Position numbers and translations under genes: made by a program. Positions 22,201 through 30,377 of a stretch of 64,000 bases of DNA are shown here, one piece after another. The stretch comes from Corbicula japonica (Eukaryota > Mollusca > Bivalvia > Venerida > Cyrenidae). Below the pieces are notes generated by a model that made no database searches, was not told the origin of the DNA, and saw nothing but the letters and a program-made list of their open reading frames with translations. Each line of letters starts with the position of its first letter. The stretch's first letter is position 1. The stretch covers positions 1 through 64,000 of the forward strand of contig JAZAYU010000356.1 in assembly GCA_038501625.1 (NCBI GenBank), given 5' to 3'.

Positions 22201-25200
22201 GTATTTCAATGAAACTTTCTGAAAACCATCAATACCAAGAAGAGATGCGCATGTCATCGTCTTGTTCCAGTCAGATTGTTTAACACAGAGTTATTGCCCT
22301 TTGATAACTTATGTTTTATGCATATAGAGTAGTATTCATTTCTGCGCTATTTCTCTGCAACTACTGGATGGATTTCAATAAATCTTTCTGAGAACCATCA
22401 ATACCAAGAGGAGATGCGCATATCATCATCTTGTTCTGGTCAGACTGTTAAACACAGAGTTACGGCACTTTGATAACTTATGCATTATGCATATAGAGCA
22501 GTATTCATTTCCCAGCTATTTCTCTGCAACTACTGAATGGAATTCAATGAAACTTTCTTGAAACCATCAATACCAAGAAGAGCTGCACATATCATTGTCT
22601 TGTTCCGGTCAGACTGTTTATCACAGAGTTATGGCTCTTTGATAACTTATGCATTATGCATATAGAGCAGTATTTGTTTCCGTGCAACTTTTGGATGGAT
22701 TTCAATGAAACACTTTCTGGAAACCATCTATACCAAGAGGAAATGCGCATATCACCCTCTTGTTCCCGTCAGACTATTTAACACAGGGTTATGGCCCTTT
22801 GATAACTAATGCATTATGCATATTATAGAGCAGTATTCATTTCCCCTATTTCTCTGCAACTACTGGATGGATTTCAATTAATCTTTCTGAGAACCATAAC
22901 AGATGTGTATATTGTTATCTTGTTCCAGTTGGACTGTAACACAGAGTTATTGCCCTTTGATAACTTATGTATGATGCATATAGAGAAGTATTTGTTTCCG
23001 CTCTATTTCTTTGCAAGTTCTTGATGGATTGAAATGAAACTTTCTGGGAAACATCAATACTGAGATGAGATGCACATTTTGTCATCTTGTTCCGGTCAGA
23101 CTATTTAACACAGAGTTATTGCCCTTTGATAACTAATGTATTATGCATATAGAGCAGAATTTGTTTCCGCACTATTTCTCTGCAACTACTGGGTGGATTT
23201 TAATGAAACTTTCTGGGAACCATCAATACAAAAAGGAGACGCGCATATTGTCATCTTGTTTCAGTCAGATCCTTTAACACAGAGTTATGGCCCTTTGATA
23301 AATTATGCATTTTGCATGTAGAGCAGTATTTATTTCCTTGCTATTTCTCGGAAGGAATCTATGGAAACCATCAATACCAAGACAAGATGCCCATATTTTT
23401 GTCTTGTTCTGGTCTGACCGTTTAACACAGTTATGGCCCTTTGATAAGTTATGCACTATGCATATAGATTAGTATTCGTTTCCATGCCACTTCTATGCAA
23501 CTTCTGCATGGATTTATATTAAATAAAGCGCTATATTTTTACTACTGCATTCTTCATTTCAACACTTTGAAGACTTTTAGTCTTATTTTTATATTCTGTT
23601 TTTTTCTTTATATCTGAAGTTTTTTTTCACCTTTTTTGACATCCATGATAAATATCGAAATAAAGCCCTATGTCTTCAGCTGTTATGTTAGTAACAACCA
23701 GTATTCGGCGGGGGATATAAATTAAACGAATTTGCTTGTTGAAATTAATATTTCAGGATAACAGCTCTACATGGAATGCTGTGAGGAGACCAGTTTGACA
23801 ATTCTGTCTATGACTGTCTGAGGGAGCATACAGCCTTTAGATTGCCACTAATTCCTGCAATGGAGCATGCTGCTTTTGTAATGGACAAGAATAAAAAAAT
23901 CACAAATGTCGATACAAATAGTGGATGTGAAATGGAGACAAGTTATATAAAATATAACCAAAACGTTTTAATGTGCACCTCATTGAAAAAACATCAGTTG
24001 ACAAAAAAGCATCAGTGTAATTGTGTGTTTGAACATTATTTGCTGAATAATAGAACCATTGAAAAAAAACATAGTGTCACTTGTAGTATTATTTTAAATC
24101 ATGTGATCCAATTCTGTTTGTCGATTTCAAGTTTGAATATTCAAAGATTATGACTAGCTTAGCTACTTTTTTCTGTCATTGGTGTCACCGTATCTCAACT
24201 CAGAATTTTAGGTGCTGTCTAATGATACTGCGCTTGCAAACAACTGCTCACAGGATTCTTCCACACTTACAAAAGTATTCACGCCATTAAGGTAATATTC
24301 CATTCGTCATTGCACTCTCATTGATAAAATGAAAAATTAAAAAGTCTCTCTAAATGCAAAATGCAAGGACGAAAGGAGTAATACCTTTAAATAAAGCGTT
24401 GTGTTTGAGAACTGACCAGCGTTGTTTCAATGTTGACCATATGACCTATGAAGTATGATATCCTTCACTTAATTGTGATTGGTCAATTTCATTTTATTGT
24501 CTACAAGTCCAATCATATTCAAATTATGCCTTTAGACATATTGTCCTACCACCAGGTTCGCTTTCCATGTCACCACGTCTGCAAACTTGATAACAGTATT
24601 TGTCTTGACTTGTTAATTGGACATTAATTGTTTTTGGGGTCGAAGATCTATGTCTCGGAGGACATAAAGTAAATTGTTCCCCGTTCTTGAGGCGAAAGTT
24701 TATTTCTGGTCCAACTTAATCAAACCCAAAAATCCATTGCTTTTCAATTGTGTTTTGATGGCCGACTCATCAGTACCTCCAGTCCTTTGATTCTTTCAGA
24801 AGTGCCGCGAGACTGCTTTCCGCAAATTTTATTTATTTAATATTTTTTTGAATAAATGACAACAAACTGCATCAATTCTTTTCTACATGTTTTAATCTAA
24901 GCCCAGAATACAAATATAAAAAAAATACTAAAAAATAACAAACTATTTTATTCAGAAATCACGATCGTGAAGTTCCGTATCCAGTCGGCCTTTTTCGGAC
25001 ACTGTATGGTATATGGGCCCCATCTGGGTCCCGTATGGGCAGTTTGCCCAGATACAGCCCATATGGGGCCCATTTGGGCTTGCGTGCTGGGATGATGCTA
25101 AGGTATGTGTGTTTTGACATTGCTGTTTGCCTACAATTTGATCATGCAAAATAATAAAAATATTGATAAGCTTCTTTTCCGAAATAAAACAGTTGATACT

Positions 25201-27420
25201 GAAGAAAATATTGGATTAAATACAACTTTTTTCTAAGCTTTCAATGGTAACAGTATGAATGTCAACCAGACAAAAATCAGAACTTTTTTTTTACGATTTA
25301 AAGCTATTTGTTGCATCAGTTTCAGTCACATTAAGGGAGGTAACCTAAGCAAGCTTGTTAGGTTTCCAAGCAATTCTGTTATGGTGATTTTTTTCAGCCA
25401 AAAGAAGAAATAGCTAAGTGTCTGACGGACACCCTTAAGTATGTGACAGAGGAAAAGGTAAAACTTGCGCAAAAGAAGTGTCGAACCCCAAATAGATCGT
25501 TCATGCAGGTAACAGAGGAGAATGTGTTTAAATCTTCAAGTGTTGTATACTCCGTCTCCAATGTAGCACCTTTCAGTGAAAAGTAAGTAGAAGCCTTCAC
25601 TGACACTGATAAATATACTCAGAGTTTGACAAGTCAGTATAAAGCCTTCAATGGCATTCACAAATCAACTTGGATAGTTTATTTAGTAATATTTTGTATT
25701 TTAGTTTTAATAATCAAACTTATTATCGCCCTTTTACTTCAGGCAACATGTATCGAAAATATAATATTTTACTTCGTATCACAAAACGGTCCATTCAAAA
25801 ATGTAATCCTAATTACTGAACACAGTAAAGCACATACATCAATAAGTTAAAGCATTATTTTAAAATTCAACTGAGGAATTTTCTGTAGAATGAACGAATT
25901 AGTCCCTTTCTAATGCAACTTTAGGTGACACCTATTCTGCATAGAACACTTAATTTAGTTTTAAAATGATGTCCCTATTGTCGACAAATGTTGCTACATT
26001 AATAATAAGATAGCTGTGGTTATACACAAGCAAGGGAGGTTACATCTTTATGTCCAGCAGTACACTGTTTGCAGAGTAGTGTAACTTTGTAAATAAGTTT
26101 TATTTTAAAATGTATACATGTAGGTATATCATTGAACATTTTTATCTGATTTTAGTGAAAATCTTTAAGGAGTAAAGGTTTAAAGGGCGAACAACAAAAG
26201 AGAAATCCAAGTAGCATGTTCTAATGTTCATTACTTAAAGCTTGTAAACCCTTTCCTCCAGATATACCCATTTTACGCATGGGTGACTATTGTACAGTGT
26301 GCTGTCTGATCTTGATCTACACACTTCACCCACGCAGTTAAGGTGTTTCTCTGGGGTAAAGGATTAATACTTGCACAGTTTAGCCTACCTAGATTCAATA
26401 ATGTAATTAACCTTGCTTTGAAATTTAAATCCTGCAGATGATTTAGGTAGGCATTAATGGATTATTTTAGCAATCACTGTGGATTAAGATCACTGGGATA
26501 AGGCAAGTCACCAATTAATCTTTATGACCAGTTCAGCAACATAATAAAACTTTTGTTTATGTCATAACAGACCTGATCAAACTTCTGTCAGGGCATCAAA
26601 GCAATCCCTTCCAAGGATTTCTGTGAATGTAACATTAGTATTTACCTTTTTTCCAAGAGCCACGACCCTACCTAAAAGGTCAAGTTACACATAATCTAAA
26701 ACTGTTGAAATTTTAAAAATTTATATCTTTTGTGTAGAATTCATTTACTTTAAAACTGCTAAAGGTAACCAAACCACCAAATATTCTGCACAATTCTTAA
26801 TGTTGCATCAAATATAAAGGTCACACATGGGTGTCAAAAAAGTTGTTATGCTGAGCATATAATAAGGATAATTACCTTTTAATAGCTTACCTTTACACAC
26901 ATTTTACCTTAACCCTTTCCTCCATAGACACACCTTTATTGCATTGGCAAACAGTTTAGATCCAGATCAGCCAGCACATCCGTGCCGTGAGATCAGGATC
27001 TTAACTGTTCGCTTTTTGATTTGTTAGGTTATTTCTAACCATAATGTGACCAGTACAGATCCTAATCTATGTATGGAGGAAAGGGTTAATGAGGATCAAT
27101 TTTAAAACATTTTCTTATTAAAAAAAAACTTGGGTTTTTCAAATTTCTCAATATGTAACAATACACTGTATCCATTCTCATGTATTCTGTTTTATAGAAA
27201 ACAGTCAGCAAACAAGCGGGATGCGACCCCAGCCAGGTGCCAGGTTGTGACACAGGTGAGGCGCTCTACCCGACAAAGTCTTCAGTATCTTCTGGAATAC
27301 CTGAAAGACCACAAACCCAGCTACAGGAACCTGGACGAGCTGGCTGGCAAAGATGACGTCCTGTTTAAACCCAATATGGCTCTGGAGGCTTTGATGGATG
27401 CAGCTGAAGAGGAGGACTGA
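10236..27420 (+). CDS. CKAP2: CKAP2/CKAP2L-like spindle protein, C-terminal half (interrupted exon plus two exons)
   Basis: The acceptor TTGTATCAG opens an exon at 10236 in phase 0: DCPVRSLLPWLNDIYQKFP, then RYYTCKAHVMKASLDLDAIL, matching the helical family domain (GCPKEDIL..LNDLI..IP; KYWICLA). It is cut after ATT-AAT at 10397 by foreign DNA and resumes at 25094-25102 (GATGCTAAG), with donor GTATGT. The next exon, 25398-25582, starts PKEEIAKCLTDTLKYV and has donor GTAAGT. The last exon, 27198-27420, joins in phase 2. It carries TQVRRSTRQSLQYLLEYLKD, then a stretch ending MALEAL, close to the family's TPVRRSxR hallmark and tail, and stops with TGA. About 192 codons are visible. The preceding exon is missing. 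The N-terminal half lies on the opposite strand (7475-2418). The gene may be inactive or may splice out the insert. A possible polyadenylation signal AATAAA lies at 28248. Confidence 0.75.
10398..10503. mobile_element. Fold-back element with CCC(A/G)G...GCAAAA ends
   Basis: 106 bp, starting CCCAGCAAGCAAAAG and ending TTTTGCAACCGGG. Together with its neighbours it reads TTAATCCC...GGGATTAA, so a TTAA target duplication (piggyBac-like) is an alternative reading to AT. The interior is a chain of CATATGGG/CCCATATG palindromes. A candidate splice donor GTATAT follows CAAAA at 10412. Confidence 0.6.
10504..10695. repeat. CATATGGGC palindromic tandem array
   Basis: Repeats of TGGGCTATATGTGGG and CCCATATGGGC decay from perfect palindromes on the left to a GGGCTATATG tandem on the right (period about 18-21 bp). 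A related, inverted block lies at 25009-25091. Confidence 0.75.
11205..11445. repeat. About 62-bp tandem repeat, four copies
   Basis: Each copy carries CAAAAAGTTTGGCACATAG, TTGACTGGATG, then TAATATTAAATTGATATAT. The copies differ by scattered substitutions and small indels. Confidence 0.8.
11883..11938. repeat. ATCGAT inverted repeat
   Basis: CGATTATAATCAAAAATCGAT faces ATCGATTTTGATAATCG across a short centre, giving a hairpin-capable AT-rich site. Confidence 0.65.
12285..13222 (-). CDS. DUF4806-type gene remnant (last two exons)
   Basis: Exon 13222-13067 encodes DSEFGGRNVHETVFRCLRAV, then NFKGTKGKKKFEDLRLSLTN. Exon 12439-12285 encodes ATRSSSRKDLELSITKWLSE and a glycine/asparagine-rich tail ending in TAA. 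The donor after 13067 is GTAAGT, the acceptor before 12439 is TATGCAG, and the split arginine codon keeps the frame. The pattern (leucine-rich helices, G-x-x-G-K-K-x-F, then AT....I..WL) fits DUF4806, a domain of unknown function amplified in invertebrate genomes and often linked to mobile DNA. The upstream border is uncertain: another acceptor at 13240-13239 would bring an in-frame TAA. N-terminal exons were not found, so this is probably a truncated copy carried into the CKAP2-like exon. Confidence 0.55.
13239..15418. other. Non-coding stretch
   Basis: No supported exon. A CpG-bearing patch at 13915-14070 with GATGGCGGAACGCCATATTG could be a promoter-like remnant upstream of the DUF4806 remnant. 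An open plus-strand stretch at 14819-15127 lacks codon bias or motifs. Confidence 0.4.
15421..17645. mobile_element. 2.2-kb element with inverted AGGCCACA-array ends
   Basis: The left end has about six imperfect copies of GTCAAATAGGCCACA (15429-15540). The right end has about nine copies of the reverse complement, TGTGGCCTATTTGAC (17457-17641). A second, shorter copy lies at 62541-63388 and shares the interior (for example TTTGTACAAAGCA and GACACCTTTGATNGCATTAG), which defines this as one mobile unit. No transposase frame was found. Confidence 0.75.
16832..16963. repeat. Long near-perfect hairpin
   Basis: AGTAATCATAAAGGAAAAAT at 16832 is mirrored by its complement ending at about 16958. Arms of nearly 60 bp flank a short AT-rich centre. 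A second partial left arm begins at about 16750, so the fold-back is nested. It is absent from the sister element at 62.5 kb. Confidence 0.8.
17646..19566. other. AT-rich filler
   Basis: Nothing coding was seen. It contains one small fold-back element (18892-19103). Confidence 0.5.
18892..19103. repeat. GGGCTCTCAC fold-back element
   Basis: TATTAATAGGGCTCTCACC at the left faces GTGAGAGCCCTGTATTAATA at the right. The inner parts share AGACTTG/CAAGTCT. About 212 bp, non-coding. Confidence 0.7.
19567..19720. repeat. TTAA-type fold-back element, eroded
   Basis: The left end TGACCCTTTACTCCAT and an inner AGTGTAAATCCACATCAG arm are clear; the right end is lost. Confidence 0.55.
19848..20067. repeat. 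TTAA-type fold-back element, full copy
   Basis: TTAACCCTTTACT at the left, ATGGAGGTAAAGGTTAA at the right. The centre GTCACATTGTGGTCAGAAAT is typical of the family. Confidence 0.75.
20602..20775. repeat. TTAA-type fold-back element, partial
   Basis: CCCCTTTCTTCCATGAAT at the left and ATATCCAGATCAGCAGGC, with the reverse arm ending near 20775. The right terminus is missing. Confidence 0.6.
20856..21254. mobile_element. 399-bp fold-back element with TGTGTCGCCCT ends
   Basis: A perfect 11-bp terminal inverted repeat: TGTGTCGCCCT at 20856-20866 and AGGGCGACACA at 21244-21254. The interior contains TCTGTCCGTCCATC and two related halves (AAAAACTTAATGTTG twice). No coding capacity. Confidence 0.7.
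21385..23717. mobile_element. 2.3-kb element ended by TATCCCCCGCC, filled by a 169-bp satellite
   Basis: Perfect 11-bp ends: TATCCCCCGCC at 21385-21395 and GGCGGGGGATA at 23707-23717. After a short unit rich in GTCACG, about twelve 169-bp repeats run from about 21490 to 23530. The first three starts of GTTTCCGCGC are at 21493, 21662 and 21831. Units carry ATGGATTTCAATGAAAC, CAAGAGGAGATGCGCATATC and GAGTTATGGCCCTTTGATAA. Homogeneity falls to the right, with indels. Short open frames here are read-through of the repeat. Confidence 0.8.
23718..25008. other. Filler at the right end of the insertion
   Basis: No supported exon. An open stretch at 23842-24153 has AT-driven composition and no recognisable motif. 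Confidence 0.4.
25009..25091. repeat. Right half of the CATATGGG fold-back element
   Basis: TATATGGGCCCCATCTGGG to CATTTGGGCTTGCGTGCTGGG. The terminal part matches the right end of the 10.4-kb element (CATTTGGGTTTTGCAACCGGG). It abuts the 3' remnant of the split CKAP2-like exon. Confidence 0.7.
26244..26367. repeat. TTAA-type fold-back element, short
   Basis: TAAACCCTTTCCTCCA at the left and CTGGGGTAAAGGATTAA at the right, in the CKAP2-like intron 25583-27197. The centre is deleted. Confidence 0.65.
26909..27089. repeat. TTAA-type fold-back element
   Basis: TTAACCCTTTCCTCCATAG to ATGGAGGAAAGGGTTAA, 100 bp upstream of the last CKAP2-like exon. The right inner arm is shortened. Confidence 0.8.
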
Positions 27421-27449
27421 GTCTCAGGTTCCTGTAGCTGGGTTTGTGG
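27309..27449. repeat. 25-bp perfect inverted repeat spanning the CKAP2-like stop codon
   Basis: Coding bases 27309-27333 (starting CCACAAACCCAG) are exactly complementary to 27425-27449 in the 3' untranslated region (ending GGGTTTGTGG). One more base pair (27308/27450) extends it. The loop of about 91 bases contains the end of the coding sequence and TGA at 27418-27420. In the mRNA it would be a strong stem. Confidence 0.85.
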
Positions 27450-27489
27450 TTTTAATAGTAAAACTGCAGAAGAGGGCCAAAGATATCCC

Positions 27490-27636
27490 ATAACCTTTTC
27501 CGCCATATATACACATTTTTACATGTGTGCGATGAGGATCTGCCAGATTGCATTTTGGTCAGTAATAACTTAAATAAGCAAACAGTGAACACTATTCGCC
27601 CATGCATTAAAGTGTGTCTATGTAGAAAAGGGTTGA
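27490..27636. repeat. TTAA-type fold-back element in the CKAP2-like 3' region
   Basis: ATAACCTTTTCCGCCATATA to TATGTAGAAAAGGGTTG. Reduced centre. It would lie in the 3' untranslated region if the signal at 28248 is used. Confidence 0.65.
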
Positions 27637-28247
27637 AATTATATCTGCAGAAGACGGCCAAAGATGTCCTTTAAGGCAGTTAGTTTCATTAAAGCTGATA
27701 TTGTACCTAAATATATCATTGCTACGATTATTTTGTTGATATCAGTTCTAATTTTTGTACTTTATTAACCTCATTGTACTGCTATCATTTTTTGAAATTC
27801 TGTTAACCAACTTTGTGTTACAATCTTATAACCTCTCTGGACTCACATAGTCTTACATAATTAGCAGAGGTTCATTCAGTGATTTATTATATAGTTTAAC
27901 ACTGAGTTGGATTTTTAAGTGACAAAGTTGTATAGATAACATAGAAAAAAAAACTTGAGATTTTGAAGAAACAACATGTCATAGACTCTGAATCTGATAG
28001 AGTTTTATAGAAATCAATGGTATCCAGTCAAAACAAGATAACACCAGAGTCCAATATTTTCACCTGTCTTAAGCTATATTGAATTCACTGTAAGATGTTA
28101 TTAAGTTGCATTACCACAGTATTGGTCTTGTTGCCTGAGAATGACCTAGTGAACTTTGCTATTTAGATCTGTGTTATGCAATATTAAGAACTTTGCTCTG
28201 GAAGATTTTATTCTGTAAATGTTGTCATTTTCTATGGATATTGACCA

Positions 28248-28253
28248 AATAAA
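28248..28253 (+). terminator. Candidate polyadenylation signal
   Basis: An AATAAA hexamer 828 bases past the CKAP2-like stop, followed by a T-rich stretch. AATAAA is common in AT-rich DNA, so confidence is low. Confidence 0.3.
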
Positions 28254-28365
28254 CTTTCTTACTTTATAGCTCTTTGCAAATCAGGCTTTTCTAATATTTT
28301 ATTCACTGTTTGTTAAATATATTTGTAGCACATTCTCAAAATGTTCAGACTTTATTAGACAAATT

Positions 28366-29757
28366 TTTTGCATGGGCAAACAGTGTGATCCAGATGGTCC
28401 AAGAACTAGGTCACTGTTACTAAAAATAGAGTTTTCTTGTGAACACCCTAGCGGTCACAATTTTGCTTCGATTGTCATGAAACTTAGTCAGGACACATTT
28501 TGTTGCATGGGCGAACAGTGTAGATCCAGATCGTCCAAAAACTAGGTCACTGTTACTAAAAATAGAATTTTCTTGTGAACACCCTAGCGGACACAATTTT
28601 GCTTCGATTGTCATGAAACTTAGTCAGGACACATTTTGTTGCATGGGCGAACAGTGTAGATCCAGATCGTCCAAAAACTAGGTCACTGTTACTAAAAATA
28701 GAATTTTCTTGTGAACACCCTAGCGGACACAATTTTGCTTCGATTGTCATGAAACTTAGTCAGGACACATTTTGTTGCATGGACGAACAGTCTAGATCCA
28801 GATTGTCCAAAAACAAGGTCACTGTTACTAAAAATAGAATTTTCTTGTGAACACCCTAGCGGACACAATTTTGCTTCGATTGTCATGAAACTTAGTGAGG
28901 ATGCTTGTCCCAATGATTTCTCGGATGAGTTCGAATATGGGTCATCTGGGTCCAAAAACTAGGTCACTGTAACTAAAAATAGAATTTTCTTGTGAACACT
29001 CTAGCTGTCACATTTTTGCTCCGATTGTCATAAAACTTGGTAAGGATGTTTTTCTGAATGATATCTCGGAGGAGTTTGAATATGGGTCATCTGGGTCCAA
29101 AAACAAGGTCACTGTTACTAAAAATATAATTTTCTTGTTAACACTCTAAGGGTCTCATTTTTGCTCTGATTGTCATGAGAGTTCATCAGGATGTTAGCTC
29201 CAATGATTTCTCAGACGAGTTTGAATATGGGTCATCTAGGTCCAAAAATAAGGTCACTGTTACTAAAAATAGAATTTTCTTGTTAACACTCTAGGATCAC
29301 ATTTTTCCTTCTATTGTTATGAAACTTTTGTCAGGATAGTTGTCCCAATGATTTTTCGGACAAGTTTGAATATGGGTAATCTGGGTCCAAAAACTAGGTA
29401 ACTGTTACTAAAAATAGAATTTTTTTTGTGTGAACACCCTAGGGGTCACATTTTTGCTGCGATTGTCATGAAACTTGGTCAAAATGTATTTCCCAATGAT
29501 TTCTCTGGCAAGTCCAAATATGAGTCATCTGGGTCCAAAAACTAGGTCATTGATACTTAAAATAGAATTTTCTTGTAACCACTCTAGGGGTCACATTTTT
29601 GCTTAGATTGTCATGAAACTTAGTCAGAATGTTTGTCACAATGATATCTCAGTTGAGTTTGAATATGAGTCATCTGGGTCCAAAAACTAGGTCACTGTTG
29701 CAAGAGACACTTGACTAAACTCAGGTGAGCGCTTTTAGGGCCATCATGGCCCTCTTG
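28366..29757. repeat. 136-141-bp satellite array
   Basis: About ten units. The first copies (28420, 28556, 28692) are spaced exactly 136 bp and are nearly identical. They carry GTGAACACCCTAGCGG, TTGCTTCGATTGTCATGAAA and GTGTAGATCCAGATCG. From 28.9 kb the units switch to a related version with GAATATGGGTCATCTGGGTC. The array ends with GGGCCATCATGGCCCTCTTG, a short palindrome. Confidence 0.85.
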
Positions 29758-30189
29758 TTGTTTATGAAACTATTTCTCAAAGAGAAAGTGTATCTACACA
29801 GCTAAGAACCTTAATTGGATCCAGAATTATTTGTAAATGAAGCAAGAGAGTTTATCAGTTCATTTATGATGACCTTTGGTAACCAAGGATACACAAACTT
29901 GCAATTCTTTCCTGATTTGTTGATGTCTGAATGAGAAAAGATGTTTTCATCCTTGTAGTTTCTTGGCCTCTTCTGTTTTGTGAACAAATTCATTAATTGT
30001 AATGATTTTCGATGTTTTTACATACTGCCCCGCTTCCAATGGGTCGCAGTTTTGGGTGTGGACAGAATTCATGAATTGTGTTTTCATAATGTGCTTATAT
30101 CTGCTTCATGTAAAGTGTTCTCTTCACAGATATTGTCAAAGATAGCAGATTGTATAAGCTTCATATATTGTACCAATATTTTGTATATC

Positions 30190-30377
30190 TTAACCCTTTC
30201 CTCCATATATACTGCCTAATGTCATGGCCAGACTGTGTAGATCTGTGTGATTTATTAGTTCACATTATGACCAAAAAGCAGTGCAGGTCCTGATCAGATG
30301 GCATGAATGTGCCAGCTGATCTGGATCTACACTGTTCACACATGTGATATAGGCATATATATGGAGGAAAGGGTTAA
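30190..30377. repeat. TTAA-type fold-back element, complete
   Basis: TTAACCCTTTCCTCCATATA to ATATGGAGGAAAGGGTTAA. Both ends carry intact TTAA and the long arms are well preserved. Confidence 0.85.

Larger units (their letters stand above)
10398..25091. mobile_element. 14.7-kb insertion inside a CKAP2-like exon
   Basis: The left end CCCAGCAAGCAAAAG and the right end GCTTGCGTGCTGGG form an imperfect terminal inverted repeat. Both sides are flanked by AT (10396-10397 and 25092-25093). Deleting the insert and one AT gives a continuous frame that aligns residue for residue with human CKAP2L. Both ends continue into GGGCCC/CATATGGG palindromes, so the simplest history is a roughly 100-bp fold-back element that entered the exon and was later split by about 14.5 kb of further insertions. 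The interior holds a DUF4806 remnant and several unrelated repeats, listed separately. Confidence 0.65.

Noticed and set aside
23842..24153. 103-codon open frame on plus near the right end of the insertion
   Set aside because: Lysine/asparagine-rich reading of AT-rich DNA with no motif or splice signal.
28420..28955. Three overlapping minus-strand frames repeating the same peptide
   Set aside because: They are readings of successive 136-bp satellite units.
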